The notes: a model not told the origin generated them from the letters alone. Positions 32,165 through 44,775 are shown, counted from the first letter of the stretch. The stretch is DNA of 64,000 bases from Sesamum alatum (GCA_034509735.1 JACGWO010000003.1:42516873-42580872), one strand, 5' to 3'. Numbers and translations: made by a program.

Positions 32165-32818
32165 TATAATGCATGGACGTTCGAAAAATTATCCGATGTA
32201 ATGTCGAACACGTGTTGGATATGGACACGCCTCAGACACGTGTCGAACACAGTATAGGCGTATTCAAAAATAAAAAATAAAAAATAAAAAAAGGACACGT
32301 TGTCGGGAACACAAACAGGCGTCTCCGATACGTTTTGGAGGAGTGTCCGTCACGTTTTGGACACGTTTTGAATTTTTTTTATAATTTTAAAAAGTTTTGA
32401 ATTGTCTTTAAAAAAAATAGAGTTTCAAGCTAATATAAAAACGAAAAAACTTAATTCACTTTTCTCAAACTAAAAGTTTTGGGATGAAATTACTATAAGA
32501 TTAAGATATTGTCATGATAATTTAACTAATTTAGATGATTAGAAATTTGTTCATTTCATACTTTTTAAGAGATTGACTATGTATATTTTTTAAGTCATGT
32601 ATTTTGGTTAAAGATTTAGATATAAGACATGCTTATTTATATTTTATCTTGATATATTTTTCATATTGTATATTTTAATTTTATGAGAAATTTAAAATGT
32701 ATATAAATATATAGTCGTGTCAGTGTCGTGTCGTGTCCTAATTTTTTAAAATTTTCTGTGTTGCCCTGTTCGTGTCATATTGTATCCGTGTCACCATGTC
32801 CATATTCATGCATCATAG
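32165..32818. mobile_element. Mutator-type MITE rich in GACACG motifs, 654 bp
   Basis: Perfect 9-bp target duplication gatgggagc (32156-32164 and 32819-32827). Inverted ends TATAATGCATGGAC and, reversed, TATGATGCATGAAT. Both subterminal regions are packed with gacacg / cgtgtc motifs. No ORF. Confidence 0.83.
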
Positions 32819-32827
32819 GATGGGAGC

Positions 32828-33650
32828 CTGCACCTCATGCTGGTTTTATCCTCACGTGAAAGCAGCAAGGTGACATTTTAGATATGTATGTGTAATCAAA
32901 ACAATATTCACATATATAGAACAGAAATCTCTTGAAATTTGATGGAAGTGGAAGATCATCCTCTTTCTTTTGGGACGAAGACCCTGGATAGTCCTCTATT
33001 TCAAGGAAAATTTCGTAATTCATGAGGTGATTCATGATTTGATAAGGTGAGTGCCACTTGAATTATATAAGTCTTTGCAAAATTGGAGGAGTATTATATG
33101 TACATTGTGCAAATTGGAGGAGTATTATATGTACATTGTGCATGGCTACTAAATAAGTACGAAAATGGTTTTTATGACGATGAACTTCAATAAAATGTTG
33201 TTTGAAAATATTCATTGGTCTGTAGCAAAATATCATCTCTATTTAGATTGAATGGGCCTTCAAAACTCTAAGAAGCTAAGTGCTACAACGTGATTATTAT
33301 ATTGGTCATTGAAGAATTAGGTATTCATAGTGAAATATCGTTGGGAGCTACCTCTAGAGTCCATATGAGTACTCAAGATGTCTCATGTATCTTGATATTG
33401 TTCAGTTCATCGTTATATACATGTAATCATTAAATGGTCTATTTTCTATGTGATTGTTCGACTGGCTTTATAGATTTGATTATGTGGTTCTTGCTATGAG
33501 GTCAATGGGCCCGGGGCTAGACGGTTCGCGGGCACGCTGGGGTAGCATCGAGCTGCCAATTGAGGCTTCGTCGTTCAATTCCTACTTGGGTGTCTTTTCA
33601 CAGGCAAGCTTTGATGCCACCATGCACCTAGGCATGGCCACTTCAATGTG
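32828..33650. other. Intergenic DNA with a 31-bp perfect tandem duplication
   Basis: A 31-base unit (33080-33110 and 33111-33141, starting aaattggaggagtatta) is exactly repeated. No convincing gene; a short ORF at 33454-33720 shows no known motif and runs into the next transposon. Confidence 0.6.
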
Positions 33651-33658
33651 GCCGCGGG

Positions 33659-35655
33659 TAGGGGTGCAAGTTGAGCTGAGCCGGTTCGCGAGCTCGAGCT
33701 CAACCATTTATGTTCGATGAGCTCGCGAGCCACACTTTTTTTTAATTTTTTTTTCCAATTTTTTATTTATACATATTTTTATATATTTAAGTACATTTCA
33801 ATATTATATTAAGTTTATACCAAAAATTCACTATATATTAGAATTATTAGACAATATATCTTTTATTTTAATTTTATATTAGAAAAAAATATGGTATTTT
33901 TATTTATATTGTCTAAAAACAAGGTTAAGCAACATTTTAGTAAGTTTTGATATTCTTTTTGTAAATGAATATTTAGTATAATGCATATGAATTTTATTGT
34001 TATAATTTAAATTCCACTCCATAAAATGTATTTATTTCACAATTTATCATATATTAGAATTATTAGTCAATAACTCATATTTCAGTCTTAGATGATATTA
34101 AAATATGATATTTTAATTTATATTATCTGAAAACAAGTTTAATCAACAATTTAGTATGATTTGGTAAATATTGTGTAAATAAATATTTAATATAATGCAT
34201 ATAAATTATATCGTTATAATTTTAATATCTACTACAACAAAATGCATTTATTTCAAGATTTATCATATATTAGAATTATTAGTCAATATCTCATATTTTA
34301 CTCTTAGATGATATTAAAATATGGTATTTTAGTTTATATTATCTAAAAACAAGATTAATCAAAAACTTAGTACGATTTGATATTTTTTCTAAATAAATAT
34401 TTAATACATTCCGTACGAATTTTATTATTGTATTTCAATATTCACTACAACAAAATGCATTTGTTCGAAATTCATCATATATTAGAATTATTAGTCAATA
34501 TCTCATATTTTAGTTTTAAATGATTTTAAAATATGGTATATTAGTTTATATTATCTAAAAACAAGTTTAATCAACAACTTAGTACGATTTGATATTTTTT
34601 TAAATAAATATTTAATACAATTCATACGAATTTTATTGTTGTATTTCAATATTCACTACAACAAAATGCATTTATTTCGAAATTCATCATATATTAGAAT
34701 TATTAGTCAATATCTCATATTTTAGTTTTAGATGATATTAAAATATGGTATTTTGGTTGATATTATCTAAAAACAAGCTTATTCAATAATTTAGTACATT
34801 TTGATAATTTTTTTGTAAATACATATTTAATACAATACAATTCATATGAATTTTATCGTTGTATTTCAATATCTACTACAACAAAATGCATTTAATTCAA
34901 AATTCACCATATATTAGAATTATTAGTCAATATTCATATTTTTGTTTTAGACGGTATTAAAATATGGTATTTTGGTTTATATTATCTAAAAACAAGCTTA
35001 ATCAACAATCTAGTACAATTCATATGAATTTTATTGTTATACTCAATAATCAATATCCACCATAACAAAATGCATTTATTATTAGTTATCCCTATATTTA
35101 TTTAATATAATATATATGAATAAATATATTAGTTATCTCTTTATTAGATAAATAAATAAATTAAATAATTCATTAATTTTATTTTTTATTTTTAAAAAAG
35201 GAAAAGATATGAGAAGGAAGGAGACCAAAAGGCAACAACTAAATTACTAACAAGTATATTGACTTCTCTCTCTCTACTCTGACAACTAAGTTACTAATAA
35301 GTTACTAAGTTATTTATTAGATTGATGGGGTTGTTGACATTTAGGTGAACTTAATTTGTAGGTGTTAATTCGAAAATTGAACTTAATTCTTTTCATCTAT
35401 TGCTTTTTTTTTTTTTTTTTTTTTTGCTTCTTGTGAATGTTTTCTTCTTGATTCTTATTTAAATTTTTGAATAATGTATTCCAGATTATAGAATAGTCCA
35501 TATTTTTTTTTATGTTATTTTAGGAAAAAAAAAATAACCAAACTCGAGCTCAGCTCGTGATCTATGAGCTCGAGCTCGAGCCTGTAAGATGCAGGCTCGT
35601 CGAGCTCAAGCTCGAGCTCAGATTTTTGGCCGAGCTCAGCTCGTTTGCACCCCTA
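33659..35655. mobile_element. hAT-like non-autonomous element, 2.0 kb, filled with a tandem array
   Basis: Perfect 8-bp target duplication gccgcggg (33651-33658 and 35656-35663). Inverted ends TAGGGGTGCAAGTTGAGC and, reversed, TAGGGGTGCAAACGAGC, followed on both sides by palindromic gagctcgagctc-rich subterminal DNA. The 8-bp duplication fits hAT. The interior is an AT-rich tandem array with no transposase. Confidence 0.85.
33800..35080. repeat. Satellite-like array, about six units of 212-220 bp
   Basis: The motif atattagaattattag begins at 33835, 34051, 34267, 34479, 34691 and 34911, spacings 216, 216, 212, 212 and 220. Each unit also carries atattaaaatatggta, a ttatctaaaaacaag block and acaacaaaatgcattt. 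The array is bounded by the subterminal regions of the hAT-like element. Confidence 0.9.
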
Positions 35656-35663
35656 GCCGCGGG

Positions 35664-36133
35664 GTCACTCCCTACATGGACGTTAAGGTAATAAATGGTC
35701 TTTTGGGAGACATAAAGTGGTGATTATATGATTCAGTTCTTGCTTGATATGGTCTTCACAGGCTCGATCGCTATTGTTGCCAATCAATATGATATGTCTT
35801 AAATATTTTGATCAACTTTTCTATTATCAGTATTTTATTTCACATGCACCCACTCGTGGCCTCACTAAGCTTTTACTTACGTAGTTTGAACTCCTTCCTC
35901 TAGATACAAGCGATAACGTGAACAAGTCACGGTCTAGCTAACCTAAAAAAAAAAAAAAAAGCAAGGTGATGGGATAGATATCAAATGATTAGGGCTTGTA
36001 ATTGTTCCTATTATCAGGTTATTATTTCATGAATATGTTGTTTCTATAATTTCGGTTAGGTGGCATCCCAAGAATAGGGCCTACTTTTGAGACGTGACAC
36101 TTTCTTTCAGTTAGCTCGCTAATAAAACTATAC
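35664..36133. other. Intergenic DNA between hAT-like and gypsy elements
   Basis: No gene or repeat recognised apart from a poly-A run (35944-35960). Confidence 0.5.
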
Positions 36134-36138
36134 CAATT

Positions 36139-36574
36139 TGATCCGAGATAGGAAGTCGCAGATCGTCTCTGGTGTCCTGAAAAAGCTTGTGACCTGAGAA
36201 AAGAGTAGATCGTTAAGCTTGCTGAGAGGTCCCTAACTAAGACCTTCCGATGCTTAAGTCAGCTCGAGATCGAGGTGGGAATATGCGATATGGTGTATTT
36301 AAAGCTGGTGTGTGTATTAAATAACATACCTTTAAAGATGTCTAAAAGACGTATTTATAGGGCTAGAAATGCCCACTTGCTCTGACGCAAGTGTCACTAT
36401 CAGTCTGAATCCTTCAAACAATCCAAAAACTCATGTTTAACGGGTCACCGAAGAGCGGGTCGGTTCATCCAACCCGAGGGAGTGAGTGGCGCAGATCCCG
36501 ATGCCCAGCAGCAAGTTGGGTCTCTTAAAAGGGTATTTTTGTCATTCTATAATGTATATATAGTATCCCCATCA
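36139..36574 (-). repeat. Gypsy 3' LTR (436 bp)
   Basis: Bounded by TGAT and ATCA. On the minus strand it starts TGATGGGGATAC right after the polypurine tract aagtggggggag (36578-36589). The middle, around cgaagagcgggtcgg, matches 42248-42428. Confidence 0.87.
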
Positions 36575-36639
36575 TTACTCCCCCCACTTCTCTTAGTGTA
36601 GATTTATCTACCCTAAGAGAAGTTGATAAGCCACTTCCA

Positions 36640-38080
36640 GATTTTTACAACACGGGACCTCCTTGGGCTGATTTTGCATGGAATCTTTTTCAGATTTTCA
36701 AGATACGCGACCTCCTTTAGTCGGTTTAGACTTAGAATCATTTTTAGATTTCTTCAACACATGACTTCCTTGGGTCGAATTTATACTTAGAAAATCTTTT
36801 TTCACATTTTCAAGATGCGAGACCTCCTTTGGTAGGTTTATACTTAGAATCGTTTTCAAATTCTTTAACACATGACCTCCTTGGGTCGAAATTATACTTA
36901 GAAATTTTTTTTCAGATTTTCAAGATGCTAGACCTCCTTTGGTTGGTTTATATACTTAGAATCTTTTTCAGATTCTTCAACACATGACCTCCTTAGGTCG
37001 AATTTATACTTAGAAATCTTTTTCAGATTTCCAAGATTCGGAACCTCCTTTGGTCGGTTTATACTTAGAACCTTTTTCAAATTATCAAGATACGGAACCT
37101 CCTTCGGTCGGTTTATACTTAGAATCTTTTTTCAGATTTCTTCAACACATGACCTCCTTGGGTTGAATTTATACTTAGAAAATCTTTTTCATATTTTCAA
37201 GATGCGAGACCTCCTTCAGTCAGTTTATACTTAGAATCTTTTTTAGATTCTTCAACATATGGCCTCCATGGGTCGAATTTATACTAAGAAAATCTTTTTC
37301 AGATTTTCAAGATGCTAGACCTCCTTCGGTCGGTTTATATTTAGAATCTTTTTCAGATTCTTCAACACATGAGCTCCTTGGATCGAATTTATACTTAGAA
37401 TTTTTTTTTTTCAGATTTTCAAGATCCAGGACCTCCTTCGGTCAGTTTATACTTAGAATCTTTTTCAGATTATTAAGATACGCGACCTCCTTCGGTCGGT
37501 TTATACTTAGAATCTTTTTCAGATTTCATCAACACATGACCTCCTTGGGTCAAATTTATACTTAGAAAGTTTTTTTCACATTTTCAAGATGCGAGACCTC
37601 CTTCGATCGGTTTATACTTAGAATCTTTTTCAGATTCTTCAACACATGACTTCCTTGGGTCGAATTGATACTCATAATTTATTTTTTTTCAGATTTCCAA
37701 GATGCGCGACCTCTTTTGTCAATTTTATACTTAGAAAATCTTTTTCAGATTTTCAAGATGCGAGACCTCCTTTGATTGAATTTATACTTAGAAAATCTTT
37801 TTCAGATTTTCAATATGTGAGATCTCCTTCGATCGGCTTATACTTAGAATCTTTTTCAAATTCTTCAACACATGATCTCCTTGGATTGAATTTATATTTA
37901 GAAAATCTTTTTAGATTTTCAAGATGCGAGACCTCTTTCGGTCGGTTTATACTTAGAATCTTTTTCAGATTCTTCAACACATGACCTCCTTGGGTCAAAT
38001 TTATACTTAGAAAATCTTTTTTAGATTTTCAAGATACACGACCTCCTTTGGTCGAATTATACTTGAAAAAATCTTTATAA
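36640..38080. repeat. Tandem array of about 56-60-bp units in the gypsy 3' region
   Basis: About 25 copies of a unit built from gacctcctttggtcg, tttatacttagaat, ctttttcagatt and tcaagatgcg. Two alternating sub-types (tcttcaacacatgacctcc and tttcaagatgcgagacctcc) make a dimeric higher-order unit of about 115 bases over much of the array. It lies between the integrase end and the polypurine tract. Confidence 0.9.
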
Positions 38081-38376
38081 GATTTTGGATGTGCGCCTTG
38101 GATGGTGGACTTAAAATCTTCTCCAGATTTTGAACGTGTTGAGTTTGTATGCTTCTGTGTCTCAATCACCTCTTCTGGTTTCATTCAGTCAAGTACAACA
38201 TGCTATGCCAGAAGGTGATATTTACTTAATGTTTCTCAGATCATGATCTTTTTGAGATCCATACATGATTGCTCTCTCAGAGCCTTCCATATTAAGTACT
38301 TGATACACAGCTATAAGCACTTGCAATTAAATGTACCAAAAGCAACAAAATGTACAAAATAACACTATCTCTTACC

Positions 38377-41300
38377 TCAGCCCCGTGTTAAGTATAAAAT
38401 CTCCTCATGGTATGCACATTCCGGGCCTAGGCAGGTCTTTTCCTTCCATGTCTTGCAGTTTGTATGTCCCTTTCTTTTTAACGCAACCACTTCGTATGGC
38501 CCTTCCCAATTGGGGTCTAACTTACCTACATGTTTGGAGACCTCTACCTTCTTCAGCACTAGATCCCCTACTTGAAAGTACCTTGGCTTGACCTTGTGAT
38601 TGTAACTTCTCCTCATGAGGCTTTTATAATGTAGAATTTTCATGAATGTCTGATCTTTTTTCTCCTCGATTATTGTGAGGTCGAAATTCCTCTCTTGGCA
38701 GTTGCTTTTCAAGTTCATATTGTGAAACTCTCGCATTTTCTTCTATTTCCGTTGGTATTACGACCTTTGAACCATAAATCAAACAAAATGGGGTTTTCCC
38801 TATTGTTGTCCTTGGTGTTGTTCTGTACGCCCATAAGACACCGGGTAACTCTCCTACCCACGAAGTCTTTGCTCCTTCAAGTTTAGTTTTGAGATGCTGT
38901 AACAGGATCCTCCTGGTGACCTCCATTTCGTCGTTTGCTTGTGGGTTTCCCTCAGATGTGAAGCTCTGCTGTATTTTTAATTCCTTGCGTATGATTCCTT
39001 TGCCTTGGAACCGTGTTCCATTGTCCGAGATCAAAGCTCTAGGAATTCCAAACCTACAAATAATATTTTTCCAAATAAAATTGATTACTTCTTTTTCAAA
39101 GGTCTTTGCTAATGCTTTCGCTTCCACCCATTTGGCGAAATATTCCACCACTACTATGATAAACTTCTGTGTGGGAGCTGGTGGGAATGGCCCCAGAATA
39201 TCTATCTCCCATTGGTCCAAAATGGGCATGTAATCCTGATAAGCTCCAACGGGATCGCGGGTGAGTGTATCAGAGTTGCGTACTTCTGACAGCTTTCGCA
39301 TTTTTTCGCGAACTCCATAGCATCCTTCACAAGAGTTGGTCAAAAATAACCCTGCCTAACCACCTTTTGTGCTAATGATCTCCCCCCTGAATGGTTGCCA
39401 CAACTCCCTTCATGAATTTCCCTTAGAACATAATGAGCCTTCTCAGGACTTAGGCATTTTAGTAGAGGTCAATCTGTCGATCTCTTGTATAACTCTCTGT
39501 TTAACAATGTGAACGTGTTTGCTCTGCACTTCAATCTTGTTGTGGCCGCAGGGTCTTCCGGTAACACATTCTTTCAAGTAGTCCTCTATCTCCTTTTTCC
39601 AAGACTTGTCTTTCAGCATGGATTTCACTTCCTCAACTTCATCCACTCTTTCCTTTATTGCAACCGTGACTTTCCTTTCTTTTATGCTGGCTGTCGTGGC
39701 CCCAAATTTTGACAGGGCATCTGCCCTTGCATTCACCTTCCTTGGTATTTGTTGGATGGTGCACCTGTCAAACTTCTTCATAAACCCTTTCACCTTTTTC
39801 AAGTATTGAGTCATTAACCATTCTCGAGTCTCATAAGACCCTTCCGTCTACATTGCGACTAATCGTGAGTCAGTATATACATCTAACTGCCTTACCCCCA
39901 CATAAAATTCCATCTTTAAGCCAATGATCAAAGCTTCATATTCTGCCCCATTGTTAGTGGTGGGGAAATCTAACTTTGTCGCGACCTGATATCGACTCCT
40001 TTAAGTCCCTGAAGCAGGATTCTTGCTCCTCCATTGCTTAAGTTCGAGAACCCAACTACATGCAACATCCATCCTTCCTCTTTAGCCTATTGTTGTTCAC
40101 CTGCTAACTCCACAATAAAGTCAGCGAAAACTTGGGCTTTCGTAGCTATTTTTTATTGGTATTCAATATCAAACTCCCTTAACTCTACTATCCATTTGAT
40201 CAAGCGACCTAACGTTTCAAGTCGCAACATTATTTGCCTTAGTGGGTGATTGGTTAGCACCACCACTCAATGTGATTGAAAGTAAGGTCTTAATTTTCTT
40301 GTAGTTGCCACCAGCGCCAGGGCCATTTTCTTTATCTGGATGTATCTCTTCACCGCTCCTTGAACATCCTGTTGATATAGTACATCGGGTTCTACTTTCC
40401 TGCTTCTTCTCTTACTAAGGCCGAGCTCACTGCATCATCGGATACCGTCAGATACAAGTATAATGGTTCTCCTACCCTCGGGTTTGCCAACAAAGGTAGG
40501 GCCATCAGATACTGCTTCACGTCCCTCAAGGTCTGATTGCATTCTCCATCCATTTGAAATCCTTCACATTCCTCAATGTTTTGAAGAAAGGTAAGTTTCT
40601 ATCAGTTGACCTAGATATGTAACGAGCTAGAGAGGCGATCCTGTTAGTTTTTGTACATCCTTGATCGTTTTTTGCGAGCTCATCTGCATTATGGTTTCCA
40701 TCTTCTCCAGGTTAGCTTCAATTGCCTTCTCGGTTATCATGTACCTTAGGATTTTTCCTCCTCTAACTTCTAAAGTACACTGTGTTGGATTCAGCTTCAT
40801 TCCATACGTCTTCATGACCTCAAAGGTCGTCTGTAAGTGAGGTAGGTGCTCAATCTCCTTTTTTCTTTTTATTAGCATATCATCCACATATACCTCCATG
40901 GATTCGTCGATGAGTCTTTGACCATTTTATTAACGAGCCTTTGATATGTGGCACCTGCATTCTTTAAACCAAAAGGCATCACATTGTAACAATATATGTC
41001 ATTTTCAGTAATAAAAGATGTCTTATCTAGATCTTCCTTGACCATGAAGATCTGGTGGTATCCTTGATATGCATCCATCATGCTAAATAAGGCACATCCT
41101 GTTGTGGAGTCCATTAGTAAGTCAATTCGAGGTAGCGGGTAGGGGTCCTTTGGGCATGCTTTGTTCAAGTCCGTGAAGTCTGTACACATTTGCATTTTCC
41201 TACTGTCTTTCGTACTACCACCACATTATATAGCCATTCAGTGTATTGAACCTCGGTCACATATCCTGTTTCCAGCAACTTGTTCACCTCTTCTTCGATT

Positions 41301-41400
41301 ATTCTATTTCGCTCCACCCCAAAAGATCTTTTTTTCTGCTTCACAAGCCTGGCATGACGATCAACATTTAGCCTGTGCACTATCACCTCGGGATTCATCC
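38377..41400 (-). pseudogene. Gypsy pol: RT, RNase H, archaeal-type RNase H and integrase (broken)
   Basis: Minus strand from 41398: RT start (VDRHARLVKQKKRSFG, EEEVNKLLETGYVTEV), DLNKACPKDPYPLPRID, MMDAYQGYHQI, YCYNVMPFGLKNAGATYQ and the catalytic YVDDML near 40885. RNase H remnants follow (about 40600-39980), then a second RNase-H-like block (EYEALIIGLKM, then FDRCTIQQIPRKVNARADAL at about 39745). The integrase has CEGCYG (zinc-binding end), DQWEIDILGPFP, LISDNGTRFQ and EMEVTRR as the D, D and E of the active site, and the C-terminal YFQVGDLVLKKVE and DPNWEGPYEV motifs (38560-38470). Several stops and frameshifts separate these blocks. Confidence 0.88.
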
Positions 41401-42247
41401 CTTTGAAATCCGAGGGATTTCATGCGAACATATCCGTATTCCTTCTCAGGAAATCCACTGTAAGGGTCTCTCTCCACGAGCTCATTCGCGACCCGATCCT
41501 CGTTGTTTTGCTTGGCTCCCCTAGTACTAACTCTGTCTCCCTTGTGTTCTTCCACTGGCTCTATACTTTCATTCTCATCCTCTTATTTTCCTCTATCTCA
41601 CCTTGTGTTGCTCCCAACTGTCCATGGTCCTTGCTTTCTCCATTTCGATTTTAACAGAAATTATAACATCTCCTTACTTCCCTTTTGTCAAATTGCACTT
41701 CCCCTATCCTTAGTTCGAAGGCTGATACGTGCTCCTAGGGGTCCTTGGTTCCGTCATACTTGGGCAAATCCAGCAACCTGAAGCTAGGATCCATTACCTT
41801 CGTGAGAATTTTATTTGCGAAAGGCGAGTTTTAGTTTTGCGCTATCAACTTTCCCCGCCTCCTCAGCTCATCAATCTGCTGGTCAACCTTTCTATCTGTC
41901 GCCCTACATCATCCACTTCTGCTCTAGAAATACCTAGTTCCCTTTGTCTTCCTCTTTCACTGGATCCTGCATCTGATATCTCCTTATCGTGTCCTTTCTC
42001 AGGTCGGGCTTAGCCTTACTCGTTATTTCTCGTGGCTCCTCCACTGCCTCTTTGCCCGCCTTTGAATAATTGTCTTTTCACCGGCTCGCGGGTCGCAGGT
42101 GTGACCGTTCTCCTTTCCTATTCTACTATGGCATGTCTGCTAGTTGCGTCCATCATCCTCTGCAATTCTTTCTGAGTATATGTATCATCTGTCCCCCCTC
42201 GTCGTGCTGGGGTTTGCTCTTCTTTCCTTGGTGGCGTTGGGTTTTCT
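41401..42247 (-). other. Degenerate gag/protease region of the gypsy element
   Basis: Lies upstream of RT in the element and should hold gag and protease, but no clear motif survives. Short ORFs on both strands are not convincing. It passes directly into LTR sequence at about 42248, marking a deletion of the primer-binding site. Confidence 0.5.
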
Positions 42248-42428
42248 AATCCTTCAAACAATCCAACAGCTCATGTTTGGCGGGTCACCCAGATCTAGTC
42301 GCCGAAGAGCGGGTCGGGTCGTCCGACCCAACGGAGTGAGTGGCGGGGATCCTGATGCCCAGCAACAATTTGGATCTCTTAAAAGGGTATTATTGCCATT
42401 CTATAATGTATATATAATATCCCCATCA
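42248..42428 (-). repeat. Truncated gypsy 5' LTR (181 bp)
   Basis: Matches 36405-36574 of the intact LTR (aatccttcaaacaatcc to tatccccatca). The internal-facing 265 bases are gone. Confidence 0.82.
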
Positions 42429-42433
42429 CAATT

Positions 42434-43620
42434 GTCTGAAGCTTTAGATCTACATTTGCTTCGATCGGTGATCAAATTCTATTCACATGAGAGATGGGGA
42501 ATCAGCCTTCTAGGCCCGTGAAAGGCTTTTATGGCCGTTCTTTAAGTAAAGTATACTAACTGGGGTTGGCGAGATGGTGTAAGTCCTTATTGTGTTCATA
42601 TATATGGGGTCGACCTATCTAATGAAACTCAATTTTGTATTCGAATGCTATCGTGTGCAAATTCCCTAGGGCCTGCAACAGTCATGAACTATGACTTAGG
42701 ATTGAGTGATATGTATAATAAGTTGTACAATTTCAACTCTAAGAGCAAACAATTTAGAACTATACAAGTCGTTATTCTCTCTAAATCCAACATCCCTTCA
42801 AATGCACCGTGATGATATGTTTATAGCGCTATGTAAATATAGAAGTAGTCTTTCATTATCCATTCTATTTGAATTTTTATTATCTAAAGTTATATTCGAT
42901 AGCCTTTCGGAGGGCTTTTAGGAAATTGTACCCCATTGTCATCCCATTAATATTCCCTTGATTGACACTTTGTATTAACGTAGATTCTGGAATCATGCAT
43001 CGTGATTATTTGATGACGTGATTCTTGCTTTCTAATTAATGTTGATGTCGTAATTTGCGCCAAAACGATGTTACCATATCACAACCCCCCGCCCCCCCCC
43101 CTCCCCCCACCAAAAAAAAAAAAAAATTGGTAACAAAAAATCTTAAAGTTGACTTGAGCCCATGGGCTTGATGAGCCCACCATTCATTCGTCATATATAT
43201 AAGAGGTCTGGAGTACTCTATTCTTCTAAGAAAGTCTTTTTGGTCTCATTCTTCCTCGAGTCTCTCAGTCTTCACATGACTAATAAGAAAGGTACTCGTC
43301 GCTTCTAAATTTGTTTAAATCCTCTCCCAGTTTGTTACTTAGATTGTTGTTGACTTTGCGCTTATGTTTCGCCTTCCTTTTTTGCGTCTGAATTATTTTC
43401 TTGGGTACTAATGTTGAGATTAACTCGGAGAGCGGAGGGGCCGGGCCTTCCTCGAGGAATCGGGAGGCTCGACTTCAAGGCGGGTCATGAGTCGTAAGAG
43501 ATTTTGATCCCCTTCCCCCTTTTTCATAAGATTACCATTGATGTTTACTTTTATTTTTTCTTTAGAACTTCTGATGAAAATCTAGCTCGATTTTGTTCCC
43601 TTATGTTATAATATATATAG
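42434..43620. other. Intergenic DNA with poly-C/poly-A run
   Basis: A C-rich then A-rich run is at 43084-43127. A TATA-like tatatataagagg at 43192-43206 is followed by an ATG at 43278 and a GT donor-like site five codons on (AATAAGAAAG then GTACTC). This could be a first exon, but nothing downstream can be joined to it, so no gene is called. Confidence 0.45.
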
Positions 43621-44080
43621 CGTAAATTACAACCACCTTCTTTAGGTTTGACATAATTATAAATACTTTCTCGTTGTTTGAAAAATTACAAATACTCCCT
43701 GACTTTAATGTCTGTCTAACAACGAGTCCATTCTTTTAGGTCTCCAACCAATTTTTGTGATGAATGACCCAAAATGTCATTTTGGATTCTAAGTTATGTT
43801 TTTATATATTTTTTAGAATTTTTTAAAATATTTTAATGGATTAATGTTCTCTATGAATTATTTATTTTATTCACCTTCAGATTTTTTTATATTTTTTTAA
43901 ATAGTTTTTTTTTAAAATAAAAATAATTGAGTAAGGGCAGAGTTTTACTTTTCACATCTCCATTTGGAGACTACATAATTATTTTCAAACTGATGAGGGC
44001 ATTTGTAATTTTTCAAACAATAAAGGGGTATTTATAATTATGCAAACCTTATGGAAGGTGGCTATAATTTATCCGATATA
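43621..44080. mobile_element. Mutator-type MITE (GTAAATTACA family)
   Basis: Left end cgtaaattacaaccacc and right end ggtggctataatttatcc are inverted, with inner arms through attataaatactttc and gtatttataattatg. The flanks both hold atatatata, so the duplication cannot be sized. Related to 7010-7420. Confidence 0.7.
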
Positions 44081-44659
44081 TATAATCTCGCTATGGTTTC
44101 CATATTTTAGATAAATATGATAATTATGTATCATAATAGTGCATTATTAAAATTAAAGAAAACATATAGCGCATTTATTCACTAAATTACTTACTACGGT
44201 AAATATTATATATATAAATAATATATTTATCATTTATCACCTTATAAATACAAATGTTAATCACTTATTTATTAAGTTCTGTAATTTATATATCATCTAT
44301 TACAATTTTGTTTCTCTCATAATTTTAATAAGAATTTATTGAAACAAAATCACTTTGATAGATTTTGTGAATTATATTATCAAAACCCTAGAAACTTTTA
44401 AGAAAAATATATAGATTGCAAATCAATAATAAATACCATTATATGTAGATTTTCAAATTTGGGAGGGGAGAGATAATCACATTAAATATTACCTTTAAAC
44501 AAATATTACTATTCACCAATCATACAAAGATTCAGTTACGATGACACCCAATCATTGGACGCCAACTCATCATCCTCCAAGCGCGAGTACCAATCAAAGT
44601 CGGCGCAGAATCAATTCAACCCTGCATCCAAACACACAGAATAATTACTCCGCGTCCAA

Positions 44660-44775
44660 TAGTAACTCATACGTATATATAGTCGCAGAGACGCAGACTC
44701 CTGCTATGCAGTTGCCACCCTCTCTCTCTCCCTCCCTCCTCCGATTTTTCTGGGTTTTGTTCACTGGGTCAACCA
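44660..44775 (+). promoter_or_regulatory. Probable SUVR promoter and first untranslated exon
   Basis: A TATA-like cgtatatatag (about 44671-44681) is followed 30-50 bases on by a CT-rich stretch (44720-44744), a common plant leader layout. The next supported exon of the gene begins at 46425, so a long leader intron is inferred. Position of the donor is not fixed. Confidence 0.4.

Larger units (their letters stand above)
36139..42428 (-). mobile_element. Ty3/gypsy LTR retrotransposon, degenerate, probably Tat lineage
   Basis: Flanked by the 5-bp target duplication caatt (36134-36138 and 42429-42433). In minus orientation the order is truncated 5' LTR, gag region, RT, RNase H, a second RNase-H-like region, integrase, tandem-repeat 3' region, polypurine tract and 3' LTR. 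The primer-binding site and most of the 5' LTR are deleted. An extra RNase H domain before integrase and tandem repeats in the 3' untranslated region are known traits of the plant Tat lineage; that lineage call is inference. Confidence 0.88.

Noticed and set aside
33454..33720. 88-codon ORF with a GC-rich patch
   Set aside because: Runs across the left end of the hAT-like element and has no known motif; likely chance.
37646..37984. 112-codon ORF in the gypsy 3' array
   Set aside because: Simply translates the tandem repeat; reading frames of this kind recur on both strands.
36640..38080. Regular repeats that could look like a CRISPR array
   Set aside because: Units are contiguous without unique spacers and sit in the 3' region of a plant gypsy element.
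43190..43300. TATA-like site, ATG and donor-like site suggesting a small gene
   Set aside because: No downstream exon could be joined and no protein family was recognised.
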